Shown: positions 1 through 8,047, numbered from the stretch's first letter. The stretch is DNA of 20,796 bases from Anaerolineae bacterium (GCA_020848855.1 JADLHH010000205.1:1-20796), one strand, 5' to 3'. Made by a program: numbers and translations. The notes: a model not told the origin generated them from the letters alone.

Positions 1-89
1 GGCGCCAGGCTTCGGATGTTGCGCATCAAGCCGCTTAGTTTCTTGGCTTCTTCATGACGGGCTGCAACCGTCTCTGTCTGTGTGGTCAT
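1..89 (-). CDS. Sugar ABC transporter permease, N-terminal fragment (cut by window edge)
   Basis: Only the first 29 codons are in the window; the reading begins MTTQTETVAARHEEAKKL and ends at the left edge before any membrane segment. The ATG overlaps the stop of the ABC ATPase gene in an ATGA junction (start at 87-89, stop at 86-88), which implies translational coupling. The identity as an RbsC/XylH-type permease is inferred from position: a binding-protein gene, then a two-domain sugar ATPase, then this gene, is the usual order of such operons. The visible residues are a charged cytoplasmic tail of the kind these permeases have, but they do not prove the family by themselves. Confidence 0.6.
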   Translation of the reverse strand, partial: MTTQTETVAARHEEAKKLSGLMRNIRSLA

Positions 90-1570
90 ATGAGCCTCAT
101 CAAATCCTCTTTTTGGAGATCGCCGCTGTTTTTCAACTCCGAGACGATCCTTCCACGGGACATCACAACAATCCGGTCGGAGACTGCTAATATCGTTTCG
201 GGTTCGGTGGAAACGACCAGCACACCATAACCCTGGTTACGGAAATTCACGAGCAGGCTGAGAACCTCGTTCTTGGCTCCAACGTCCATGCCGCGAGTCG
301 GCTCGCTGACGATGAATACCTTGGGCGGGTAGGTGATCCAGCGGGCGATGGCGACTTTTTGCTGGTTGCCGCCGCTGAGCGTGCCCACCGGGTTTTCGGG
401 TATACACGGCTGGACATTCACCGTTTGCATGGCGGTCTGCGCCACCTGAATTTCCTTGCGCCTGTCGGGAACGGCTCCGCCGATGCGATCCAGGTGGGGC
501 AGGCTGACGTTGCGGTAATTTGCCTCGTCCATGAACAGGCTCTTACGGCGCGATTCGGAAACATATGCGACGCCCTGCTTGATGGCATAACGCGCCGAGA
601 AATTCTGAGGGAAGGGCTTCCCATCGACCGTGACGGTTCCTGAGTCGAGGCGGTACATGCCAAACAGGGCGCGGGCGACGTCAAACTGCCCCGCGCCGAC
701 CGGACCGTACAAGCCGACGATTTCACCGGCTTCCAGGTTCAGATTGACATTTTCAAATGTGTCGCCGTTCAGGTCTTTGACGGAAAGCAGCGTTCTTTCG
801 GTCGCGGTCTCGCTCGCCGAGGGCAGCACGGCGTTCATCTCACGCCCCAGTATGAGCGAGATCAGCTTCGACTTCGACGTGCTGGCGGCTTCTACGGTGG
901 CGATCTTGTGCCCGTCACGCAGCACCGTGATCCGGTCGGCAACGCGGATGACTTCGTCCAGAAAATGGGAAATGTAGATAATACTGCGCTTCTGGTTGCG
1001 CAGATCGTTGACGATTTGAATGAGGCGTTCCACTTCAGCCGGTGATAACGCCGACGTTGGCTCGTCCATGATCAGGATGCGCGCGCCGGACAAAATGACC
1101 CGGAGGACTTCGACAACCTGATGAATGCCCTGCGCGTAGTGCTCCAGCGGCAGGCGCACATTGATTTCGGGGAAGCCAAGCCTGGAGAGTTCTTCCTCGG
1201 CGATGCGATTCATCCGGCGCCAGTCAATCGTGCCGAACGGCGTATACAACTGGCGTCCGAGAAAGACGTTTTCGGCGACCGAAAGCTCCGGCATGACGTT
1301 CAGTTCCTGATGGATCATGCCGATGCCGCGATACAGTGCATCGGACGGGGAATGCAGGTGAAGGTGCGTGCCGTCCAGCACGTAATCGCCTTCGTATTCG
1401 TTATAGATTCCCGACAGAATGCGCATGAGGGTGGATTTCCCAGCGCCATTCTCGCCGACCAGCGCGTGGGTTTCGCCTTCACGCAGGTCGAAGTCCACGT
1501 CCTGCAGCGCGACAAGACCGCCAAAGCGCTTGTTGATGTGTTTTAGCTCAAGGATAGGTGTATCGCTCAA
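86..1570 (-). CDS. Sugar ABC transporter ATP-binding protein, RbsA/XylG/MglA type
   Basis: Two fused nucleotide-binding domains (494 aa; RbsA is about 500) that would energise import of a monosaccharide or polyol. Domain 1 has Walker A GENGAGKST (39-47), a poorly conserved signature at 145-151 (YAQGIHQ in place of LSxxQ), Walker B ILIMDE (D169, E170) and the switch His202. Domain 2 has the degenerate P-loop GPVGAGQF (289-296) usual in this family, an intact LSGGNQQK (398-405) and EPTRGMDVG, but Ser422 precedes the catalytic Glu423 where Asp is common. I chose the TTG at 1568-1570 because the homologous N-terminus (SDTPILELKHINKRFGG) begins there and GGGAG lies about 9 nt upstream; the open frame runs back into the upstream gene to 1702 without family similarity. 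It lies 70 bp behind the binding-protein gene and overlaps the permease gene by ATGA. Confidence 0.9.
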   Translation of the reverse strand: MSDTPILELKHINKRFGGLVALQDVDFDLREGETHALVGENGAGKSTLMRILSGIYNEYEGDYVLDGTHLHLHSPSDALYRGIGMIHQELNVMPELSVAENVFLGRQLYTPFGTIDWRRMNRIAEEELSRLGFPEINVRLPLEHYAQGIHQVVEVLRVILSGARILIMDEPTSALSPAEVERLIQIVNDLRNQKRSIIYISHFLDEVIRVADRITVLRDGHKIATVEAASTSKSKLISLILGREMNAVLPSASETATERTLLSVKDLNGDTFENVNLNLEAGEIVGLYGPVGAGQFDVARALFGMYRLDSGTVTVDGKPFPQNFSARYAIKQGVAYVSESRRKSLFMDEANYRNVSLPHLDRIGGAVPDRRKEIQVAQTAMQTVNVQPCIPENPVGTLSGGNQQKVAIARWITYPPKVFIVSEPTRGMDVGAKNEVLSLLVNFRNQGYGVLVVSTEPETILAVSDRIVVMSRGRIVSELKNSGDLQKEDLMRLI

Positions 1571-1640
1571 GAGATATCTCTCCCGCACTCGCGCCTGAGC
1601 AGGGGAGGGGCGAGAAAGCCCCTCCCTGCAAAATGGTGAA

Positions 1641-2726
1641 TTAGAAGAGGAGATTCTCTTCCAGCCAGCGCAGACCGAGCGCCGTGTTGAGACCGTAACC
1701 ACGCAGCTTCCAGGGTTCGGCGGCGAGGTCGGGATTGCTGTCGATGTTCGCCGTCACAGCGGGACCGTCGGCAAGCAGGAAGCTCGGAACCTGCTGGCGA
1801 ACCGTGTCCAGCCCCAGCGTCGCGGCAGCCCAGCCGAGCACGACGGCATTGGCGTGGACGCGCACCGCCGAGTTGCGGGCGGTGGCGACCAGACGCCCCT
1901 GATTGACCGCGTCGATGGCGGGGAGCATCGCGTCCACACCACCGATGAAGACCTGATCGCCGAGTCCGGCATTCTCAACCACCTGCCGGGCAGCCAGCGC
2001 CATGTCGTCGTTGTGCAGGAAGCCGCCGGTGAGATCGGGGTGGCGGTTGAGCGCCGCTTCCCAAATTGCCGCGACCTTCGTCGGGTCCCAGTCGCCGGGT
2101 TGATCGTCGACGACTTCGATTTCGGGGTACTGAGCGATGATATTGCGGAAGCCCTGACCACGACCCTGCGAGCCGGTGTGCCCTTCAACGCCCCACGTAT
2201 GGACGATCTTGCCCTTGCCGCCCATCTTCTTGATGACTTCGGTCACCACGGCTTCCGACATGAAGACGTTGTCCGGGGCGATGAAGCTGAGGACGCCGAT
2301 ATCCGGCAGTTGATCCAGCGGCGCGACCAGCGTGTCCATGCCGATGAACGGAATACCGCGATCGCAAATCGCGCGGACGGGTTCGACCAGCGAGCCGATG
2401 CTGACCGGCTGAATGGCGACAAAGTCCCAGTCCTGCGTAGCCATCTGGTCGGCGGCAGCGCGCTGAACGCTGGTGTCGATCTGGCTGTCCATCCACGTAA
2501 TTTCAACACCGAGGAAGTCCGCCCACTTGAACGCCGCATCGTAGCCCTGCGCGCACCAGGAGATGGACAGACCGGTATTCGACATCGCGGCGCGAAGCGG
2601 GCGATCCTGCGCGCTGGCACGGCGATAGTCGAGGAGCGAGAGAATCGCCGGTGCGCTGACACCTGCGCCGAGCAGCATACTGCTCATCATAAACTCGCGT
2701 CGGGATAGAGGTTCTTTCTTGGACAT
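1641..2726 (-). CDS. Tat-exported sugar-binding protein (RbsB-like, Peripla_BP_4)
   Basis: A 361-aa extracytoplasmic solute-binding protein of the ribose/galactose-binding (LacI-like fold) type, expected to deliver sugar to the adjacent ATPase and permease. The N-terminus carries a twin-arginine signal, SRREFMM at 8-14, then a hydrophobic stretch (about 16-32) and a likely cleavage site after ASA at 37-39. The mature part has the alternating layout of this family, for example the hinge-side GGFLHNDDMALAA and FIGGVDAMLPAIDAV segments. An AAGGA ribosome site lies about 10 nt before the ATG. Tat rather than Sec export of a sugar-binding protein implies folding in the cytoplasm first; it is seen in several phyla. 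A 20-bp near-perfect palindrome lies just upstream (2739-2758). The ligand cannot be read from the sequence. Confidence 0.9.
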   Translation of the reverse strand: MSKKEPLSRREFMMSSMLLGAGVSAPAILSLLDYRRASAQDRPLRAAMSNTGLSISWCAQGYDAAFKWADFLGVEITWMDSQIDTSVQRAAADQMATQDWDFVAIQPVSIGSLVEPVRAICDRGIPFIGMDTLVAPLDQLPDIGVLSFIAPDNVFMSEAVVTEVIKKMGGKGKIVHTWGVEGHTGSQGRGQGFRNIIAQYPEIEVVDDQPGDWDPTKVAAIWEAALNRHPDLTGGFLHNDDMALAARQVVENAGLGDQVFIGGVDAMLPAIDAVNQGRLVATARNSAVRVHANAVVLGWAAATLGLDTVRQQVPSFLLADGPAVTANIDSNPDLAAEPWKLRGYGLNTALGLRWLEENLLF

Positions 2727-2738
2727 CGTTGAGTTTTC

Positions 2739-2758
2739 CTTATCTATGCATAAATAAG
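2739..2758. promoter_or_regulatory. 20-bp palindrome before the sugar-binding-protein gene, candidate operator
   Basis: The 20 bases from 2739 equal their reverse complement except for one mismatched pair (9 of 10 pairs match): CTTAT-C-TATG / CATA-A-ATAAG. The centre is ATGCAT. It overlaps the upstream edge of the AAGGA ribosome site, so a bound repressor would block transcription or early elongation. No database match is claimed; the identification as an operator is inferred from symmetry and position. Confidence 0.4.
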
Positions 2759-2849
2759 CATGTCGTGCGCATTATCTGAAAACTGCGAAGGCGGCTCGGC
2801 TGAGCCATACGAGAGACATTCGATACGCCACCTCCTCATGTGCCTGCTA

Positions 2850-3938
<1,089 letters not shown>

Positions 3939-4055
3939 ATTCCCTGTCTCCCGCAGAAATCTGTCGATTGCTGTGTCGGTTAAGTTACGGCTTCCTGCGC
4001 GATGCTCGTCCGCAACCGGCTGGCTTCACATCCCGCAGTCCAACGGCGAGCCGCG

Positions 4056-4724
4056 CTACCCTTTCGACTGAGACTCCCGTTCAAGGTAACGCGCCGCCGA
4101 GTCGAGCATGATGGCGACGGCACGCGCGCCGGGGTCGACATGCCCGACGGAGCGTTCGCCCTGCCAGCTTGCCCGCCCGATTTGCGACTGCATGGTCTGG
4201 GTGCGCGCTGCGCCCGCCTGCGCGGCGTCCGCGCCGCTTCGCACACACGCCGCCAGTGGGGCATCATTCGGGTGCGCTGCCAGAAACGCGCTCATGGCAT
4301 CGATAGCGGGACTCAGCGCGTCGAGCATGGTTTTGTCGCCTACGTTCGCCTTGCCGCGCTCGATAAGCGCCGTGAGCGCCGCCCGCATCGCCCGCACGAT
4401 ATCTGCCGCCGATGCTTCGGTCTGACCTGTCAGCGCCATGCCGCCCTGCATGAAGGCGGTTCCGAGCAGCGCCCCGAAGCTGGACGCCGCCGCAGTTGAA
4501 AATGCCTTGCCCGCCTTGAAGAACAACCTGCCGAGATCCGGTTCGGCGGTTGGCTCGCTGAGCACCGTCTGAATCGCGCGGAAGCCGCGTTCGACCGTGC
4601 GCCCCAGGTCGCCATCGCCCAATGCCGCATCGAGAGCGGTCAGTTCGTCCTTGCTGGCGATCACGTCGTCAGCGAGCTGCTCCAGCAGCGTGTGAGCCTG
4701 CGCGTAAGTGAGGTGCGTATTCAT
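4056..4724 (-). CDS. dhaL: Dihydroxyacetone kinase family, ADP/ATP-binding subunit DhaL-like
   Basis: A 222-aa all-helical nucleotide-binding subunit (Dak2 domain) that pairs with DhaK to phosphorylate dihydroxyacetone or a related short ketose. Mg-binding aspartates are at LDAALGDGDLG (Asp32, Asp37, Asp39); the classical motif is GDGDHG, so the His is Leu40 here. Other family marks are AAASSFGALLGTAF (78-91), GDKTMLDAL (129-137) and RASWQGERSVGHVDPGA (184-200). No DhaM phosphotransfer protein is in the window. Together with the linked ABC importer this suggests direct use of ATP rather than PTS phosphate, an inference. The ribosome site is weak (GGAAAA, 8 nt before ATG). It is separated from dhaK by 616 bp, which is odd for two subunits of one enzyme. 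Confidence 0.88.
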   Translation of the reverse strand: MNTHLTYAQAHTLLEQLADDVIASKDELTALDAALGDGDLGRTVERGFRAIQTVLSEPTAEPDLGRLFFKAGKAFSTAAASSFGALLGTAFMQGGMALTGQTEASAADIVRAMRAALTALIERGKANVGDKTMLDALSPAIDAMSAFLAAHPNDAPLAACVRSGADAAQAGAARTQTMQSQIGRASWQGERSVGHVDPGARAVAIMLDSAARYLERESQSKG

Positions 4725-4738
4725 GTTCGTTTTCCGTT

Positions 4739-4780
4739 ACGGGAACGCGGTACGACCCAACATCGGTCGTGACGGGAACG
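4739..4780 (-). repeat. Hairpin flanked by direct repeats in the dhaL leader
   Basis: ACGGGAACG occurs at 4739-4747 and again at 4772-4780. Between them lies an inverted repeat with 6-nt arms ACGACC (4752-4757) and GGTCGT (4765-4770). The block sits immediately before the dhaL ribosome site. The arrangement could be a leader structure or protein-binding site; it may also be chance. Confidence 0.3.
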
Positions 4781-4934
4781 GTGACGGGGCGCTGTCGGAG
4801 AGGTCATAATCGTCAATCTTGTTGAAGCGAAGGCAGCAGAACCTGCACTAATTTGAAACGCACCGGCGGTCAGCCCGTGTTGTGATGCCGTCATGCCGGT
4901 GGACATCGCGCCAACAGGCGCTCGTGTGCATAAT

Positions 4935-4962
4935 ATAACATATTCTGCGTTAAATAACATAT
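4935..4962. promoter_or_regulatory. AT-rich direct repeat, possible dhaL promoter/operator
   Basis: ATAACATAT occurs at 4935-4943 and 4954-4962, 19 bp apart, nearly two helical turns. On the minus strand the segment reads through TATATT and TATTAT, each one base off a -10 box, but no good -35 is visible. A transcript from here would have a leader of about 200 nt before dhaL. Confidence 0.3.
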
Positions 4963-5016
4963 GAACCATGTTGCGCATTGGATATTCGGCACAGAGCCAC
5001 ATGCTGAACAGCCGAC

Positions 5017-5036
5017 GAAGAATCTACCGATTCTTC
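5017..5036. repeat. Inverted repeat (8-bp arms) in dhaL-dhaK gap
   Basis: GAAGAATC at 5017-5024 and GATTCTTC at 5029-5036 are perfect complements with a 4-nt loop TACC. No T-run follows in the dhaK direction, so it is not a standard terminator for dhaK. Confidence 0.4.
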
Positions 5037-5160
5037 TCGAAAAACACAATCTTCTTGCCTTGCGCGAGCGAGTATGAACACTGATCCCAGGGAGAAATCG
5101 CCTCTGTCAAGTGATCTTTGGTCAACAAAAAAGTGACAAATGGTATATGAAACACTTCTC

Positions 5161-5172
5161 GTGTTATAACAC
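5161..5172. promoter_or_regulatory. 12-bp perfect palindrome, candidate operator
   Basis: GTGTTATAACAC at 5161-5172 is its own reverse complement. A further AACAC half lies at 5151-5155, complementary to the GTGTT half. Its presence in an AT-rich non-coding gap makes it a candidate site for the neighbouring DeoR-family repressor, but there is no direct evidence. Confidence 0.3.
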
Positions 5173-5253
5173 TCGAAACAGATTGCCGGGTTGCCGAATC
5201 TGGTTCATCAGGCTGACGTACTCCCGGCATGTGCCCAAGCGCTGTATTGGCAG

Positions 5254-5281
5254 GGGATTCGTGCGCTCGCGCACGAATCCC
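5254..5281 (-). terminator. Strong GC-rich hairpin downstream of dhaK
   Basis: Arms GGGATTCGTGCGC (5254-5266) and GCGCACGAATCCC (5269-5281) are perfect 13-nt complements around a 2-nt centre, so as RNA about 12 pairs with a 4-nt loop. It starts 60 nt past the dhaK stop. No U-run follows on the minus strand, so it may stabilise the dhaK mRNA 3' end or act with Rho rather than be an intrinsic terminator. Confidence 0.4.
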
Positions 5282-5306
5282 GTGCCGGCGGAGTCCCGGT
5301 CAGCGA

Positions 5307-5326
5307 CGGCGGTTATTGCGCCGCCG
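5307..5326 (-). terminator. Small hairpin right after the dhaK stop
   Basis: CGGCGG (5307-5312) and CCGCCG (5321-5326) pair around TTATTGCG. It lies 15 nt behind the dhaK stop and ahead of the larger hairpin at 5254-5281. No T-run follows. Confidence 0.3.
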
Positions 5327-5340
5327 CGCACCCGATGGGA

Positions 5341-6351
5341 CTAGCGATACTGTGCCTGCTCAAAGAATGGCGATGAGGCAGGCGCATCGAGTAAACGCTT
5401 CAGTTCAGCGTCCAGCTTCATCACGGTGATCGAAGCGCCCGCCATCTCCAGCGACGTGGCGAAGCGTCCAATATACGGGCGATAGACTTCGATCTGGTGC
5501 GCGCCGAAAATCTTGAGCAGGTGGCGGTACATGATGTAAAGCTCCTCAAGCGGCGTTGCGCCGAGGCTGTTCACCATGACCGTGACCTGGCTGCCGCTCA
5601 GATCGATGTCCTTCAGGATGGCTTCCGCCAGTTGATCGGTGATTTGGTCAGCGGTTTGCAGGTTGATGCGCGCTGTGCCCGGCTCGCCGTGAATACCCAT
5701 GCCGATTTCCATTTCGGCTTCGCTCAGCGTGAAGGTTGGCTTGCCGATTTGCGGCACAGTACACGGCGAGAGGGCAACGCCCATGCTGCGCGTGTTGGCG
5801 AGCGCATGTTCAGCCGCAGCTTTCACCTCAGCCAGAGACGCCATTTCCTCGGCGCGCGCCCCTGCAATTTTGAAGGCGTAAATCATGCCGGCGACGCCGC
5901 GCCGGCGTTCGGAACGTTCCGGGGGTGCGCTGGCGACATCGTCGGCAACCAGCACGGTTTCCACCTGGATGTCGTCTTCCATGGATGCCTGATCCGCTGC
6001 GGCGGCGAAGTTCATGACGTCGCCGCCGTAATTGCCAAACAGATGCAGCACGCCCGCGCCGCCATCAACGGCTTTGGTGACTTCGTACATCTGATCGATG
6101 GTCGGGGAAGCGAACACGTCACCGACGGCACAACCATCCAGCAGCCCCGGACCGACGTAGCCGAGGAATACCGGGAGATGCCCTGACCCGCCGCCCGTGA
6201 CGATGCCAACCTTGCCCGCTTTTGGCGCGTCCGCGCAGACGATGCAGTGTACGTCCCCGGCGACTGCCTTGAGTCGCCCTGGGTGCGCTGCCAGCAGACC
6301 TTCCAGCATTTCGGGCACATAATGTTCGGGATTGTTGAGGATTTTTTTCAT
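5341..6351 (-). CDS. dhaK: Dihydroxyacetone kinase family, substrate-binding subunit DhaK-like (possible tetrulose kinase)
   Basis: A 336-aa Dak1-domain protein that binds the ketose covalently through a histidine while DhaL supplies the phosphate. Visible marks are the glycine-rich GGGSGHLP (53-60, His58), GYVGPGLLDGCAVGDVFASP (64-83), NYGGDVMNF (108-116, Asp111) and the hemiaminal-forming His221 in MGIHGEPG. Canonical dihydroxyacetone kinases read GSGHEP; here Leu59 replaces Glu. That form, with LLDGCAVG, is what I recall from DhaK homologues assigned to erythrulose phosphorylation, so the substrate may be a tetrulose. The start is firm: AGGTGA lies 7 nt before the ATG. The gene is divergent from the DeoR regulator (264 bp between) and leads the leftward sugar operon. 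An inverted repeat overlaps its ribosome site (6357-6372). Confidence 0.9.
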   Translation of the reverse strand: MKKILNNPEHYVPEMLEGLLAAHPGRLKAVAGDVHCIVCADAPKAGKVGIVTGGGSGHLPVFLGYVGPGLLDGCAVGDVFASPTIDQMYEVTKAVDGGAGVLHLFGNYGGDVMNFAAAADQASMEDDIQVETVLVADDVASAPPERSERRRGVAGMIYAFKIAGARAEEMASLAEVKAAAEHALANTRSMGVALSPCTVPQIGKPTFTLSEAEMEIGMGIHGEPGTARINLQTADQITDQLAEAILKDIDLSGSQVTVMVNSLGATPLEELYIMYRHLLKIFGAHQIEVYRPYIGRFATSLEMAGASITVMKLDAELKRLLDAPASSPFFEQAQYR

Positions 6352-6615
6352 TGTTCAATCACCTTTGTGATTTCTGACAGCCATTTTGTGAGGTTTTTCG
6401 AAGCCCCGATGTTACGCATCCTGACCGATGAACTGCCCTGCAGATGATGTGAAAACGATCCATTTTCAATCATAATCACAAGCGATACGGCGTGATAGTA
6501 ACGTATATCATGTTGTTTTTATCAGATAATCGCGTTATCCTTCGCATATTGCTTGATTGTGTCATTTCGCTTATGGTTGCCAATACTTATTAGGTTCATA
6601 TTCAGGATAGGTGTG
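6352..6615. promoter_or_regulatory. Divergent control region between dhaK and the DeoR-family gene
   Basis: This 264-bp AT-richer stretch must hold promoters for both directions. Symmetric elements are present: AATCAC/GTGATT (6357-6372); ATCAC at 6475-6479 with GTGAT at 6492-6496; and GATAAT-CGC-GTTATC (6525-6539) with five matching outer pairs. The ATCAC/GTGAT halves recurring at two places make a shared regulator plausible. On the plus strand TTGCCA (6577-6582) resembles a -35, but no convincing -10 follows at standard spacing; I could not place either transcription start with confidence. Confidence 0.5.
6357..6372 (-). promoter_or_regulatory. Inverted repeat overlapping the dhaK ribosome site
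   Basis: AATCAC (6357-6362) and GTGATT (6367-6372) are perfect complements around CTTT. On the minus strand the arms enclose and overlap AAAGGTGA, the Shine-Dalgarno sequence of dhaK, so the repeat could be an operator or a small hairpin hiding the ribosome site. Confidence 0.4.
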
Positions 6616-7404
6616 ATGCGGTCTTCAAACGGCAGTTCACAGGCTGGGCGCTTAAATCAGATTGCCGAACTGGTCTTGCGCGACACGTCCGTCAGCATCC
6701 AGGACCTGGTGGACATGTTCCAGGTCAGCAAAATGACCATCCACCGCGACCTCGGCGAGCTTGAGCAGCAGGGTATCCTGCGCAAAGTTCGCGGCGGGGC
6801 AACCGCCCAACCCACGTACTTGTTTGAAAGCCACCTCAATTACCGCATCAACACCTCCAAACGAGAGAAAGAAGCAATCGCCGCCGCTGCCTATGCCCAT
6901 GTCGAACCGGGCGAAGCGGTCATGCTGGATGATTCGACCACCGTGCTCGCGCTGGCAAGGAAACTTGTCGATATTTCGCACCTGACAGTGATCACGAATT
7001 TCCTCACGGCGGTGGATGTTCTGCGCTCGTGCCGCCAGATCAATCTCATCAGCCTGGGGGGCGACTATCTGTACCGGTACAACGCCGTCGTCGGCGATTT
7101 CTGCGAGCAGATGATCAGCGGCTTGCGGGTCAACACGCTGTTCATGTCCAGCTCGGCGGTCGCGGACGGATACGTGTTCCATCAGGAAGAAGTCATCGTT
7201 CGCGTCAAGCGCGCGATGATCAAATCGGCGTCGCGGCGGATTCTGCTGGTTGACCGAGGGAAGCTGGGCAAGCAAGCCCTGCGGGAAGTCGCGCCGATTT
7301 CGGATTTCGACCTCGTGATTGTCGATGCCGGGGTTGACCCAGCCCAGTTGGATGTCATTCGGGAGCACGATGTGCCCGTCGAAATTGCGCCGTTCGTCAC
7401 CTGA
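6616..7404 (+). CDS. DeoR/GlpR-family transcriptional repressor
   Basis: A 262-aa regulator with an N-terminal DeoR winged helix-turn-helix (about 12-65, including SIQDLVDMFQVSKMTIHRDL and the wing LRKVRGGA) and a C-terminal sugar-phosphate-sensing DeoRC domain (about 80-245, with LDDSTT, TVITNF and the LISLGGDYLYR segment). Members usually repress a sugar catabolic operon and release DNA when a phosphorylated intermediate binds. I chose the ATG at 6616 because AGGA at 6604-6607 is well placed and the HTH follows directly; the open frame reaches back to 6553 but that part is hydrophobic and unlike the family. It is divergent from dhaK and precedes the isomerase genes, so it is the probable local regulator. 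A weak stem-loop (7404-7422) covers its stop. Confidence 0.92.
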   Translation: MRSSNGSSQAGRLNQIAELVLRDTSVSIQDLVDMFQVSKMTIHRDLGELEQQGILRKVRGGATAQPTYLFESHLNYRINTSKREKEAIAAAAYAHVEPGEAVMLDDSTTVLALARKLVDISHLTVITNFLTAVDVLRSCRQINLISLGGDYLYRYNAVVGDFCEQMISGLRVNTLFMSSSAVADGYVFHQEEVIVRVKRAMIKSASRRILLVDRGKLGKQALREVAPISDFDLVIVDAGVDPAQLDVIREHDVPVEIAPFVT

Positions 7405-7546
7405 GCGGCGCATCAATCCGCTTGATTTCAGAGACTGCGTATTGGGGAGATGAAGAACCAACACAACGATGAGCAAACGCCGTAAACGGTGACTGTCACG
7501 GTAACCCGCCATCCATAACCGCATGGAATCGCACGAAGGAAAGATC

Positions 7547-8011
7547 ATGGCAATCGCAATTGGTTGTGACGAAGCTGCATACGACCTGAAAGAGATCATC
7601 AAAGCGTATCTGATCGAATTGAATCAGGAAGTCGAGGATATGGGGGTCTACGACAAGAACCCGGTTCTCTACCCTGATATCGCGCTGAAAGTCGCTACGG
7701 CGGTGGCGGATGGTCGGTTCGATCGCGGGATTCTCATCTGCGGAACCGGGCTGGGGATGGCGATCACCGCCAACAAAGTGCCGGGTGTTCGCGCCGCGAC
7801 GTGCCACGACGTGTACTCGGCGGAACGGTCGCGCAAGAGCAACAACTGCCAAATCCTGACGATGGGCGCGCGCGTGGTCGGCGTCGAGGTTGCCAAGACG
7901 GTGGTCAAAGCCTGGCTCGAATCGGAGTTTCAGGGCGGCGGCTCGACTGCCAAAGTCCAGCGGATGATTGAAATCGACAACATGTATCACTGCAGCACGA
8001 ACAACTCGTAG
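7547..8011 (+). CDS. RpiB/LacAB-family sugar-phosphate isomerase
   Basis: A 154-aa isomerase that interconverts an aldose phosphate and a ketose phosphate; relatives act on ribose 5-phosphate, galactose 6-phosphate, allose 6-phosphate or D-erythrulose 4-phosphate. The catalytic Cys65 lies in ILICGTGLGMAITANK (62-77), followed by VRAATCHDVYSAERSRKSNN and TMGARVVG. Two positions differ from classical RpiB: GCDEAAYDLK has Glu9 where GSDHAG has His, and SRKSNN has Ser98 where the E. coli enzyme has His99, proposed to open the sugar ring. That suits an open-chain substrate such as a tetrose phosphate (inference). I chose the ATG at 7547 for its AAGGA 7 nt upstream; the frame opens at 7523. It is 142 bp behind the DeoR gene and co-directional. 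Confidence 0.9.
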   Translation: MAIAIGCDEAAYDLKEIIKAYLIELNQEVEDMGVYDKNPVLYPDIALKVATAVADGRFDRGILICGTGLGMAITANKVPGVRAATCHDVYSAERSRKSNNCQILTMGARVVGVEVAKTVVKAWLESEFQGGGSTAKVQRMIEIDNMYHCSTNNS

Positions 8012-8013
8012 CC

Positions 8014-8047
8014 GGAAGCGCGCAAGGTGATTGGCGTGCGCGCTTCC
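8014..8047 (+). terminator. Hairpin directly behind the rpiB-like gene
   Basis: GGAAGCGCGCA (8014-8024) and TGCGCGCTTCC (8037-8047) are perfect 11-nt complements with a 12-nt loop, starting 3 nt after the stop. No T-run follows, so it is either a partial terminator, setting lower expression of the next gene, or an mRNA-stabilising structure. The rest of the 269-bp gap to 8280 shows no gene; GGTTCAATCC near 8177 is not part of a tRNA. Confidence 0.4.

Larger units (their letters stand above)
4725..5340. other. 616-bp non-coding gap between dhaL and dhaK
   Basis: No convincing gene is present. Short open frames on both strands (up to 93 codons) have no recognisable motif and no good ribosome site. 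The stretch is more AT-rich in the middle (about 4925-5180) than its surroundings and holds several symmetric elements listed separately: a hairpin with flanking repeats (4739-4780), a direct repeat (4935-4962), inverted repeats at 5017-5036 and 5161-5172, and two hairpins right behind dhaK (5254-5281, 5307-5326). A plausible reading is dhaK transcript end or processing sites, then a second promoter with a long leader for dhaL. Loss of a former gene is the alternative. Confidence 0.6.

Noticed and set aside
4721..5002. 93-codon minus-strand frame upstream of dhaL
   Set aside because: No ribosome site of note, no motif, composition unlike neighbours; it overlaps the dhaL start and palindromic DNA.
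5024..5230. 68-codon minus-strand frame in the dhaK-dhaL gap
   Set aside because: No similarity I recognise, and no ribosome site; the gap looks regulatory.
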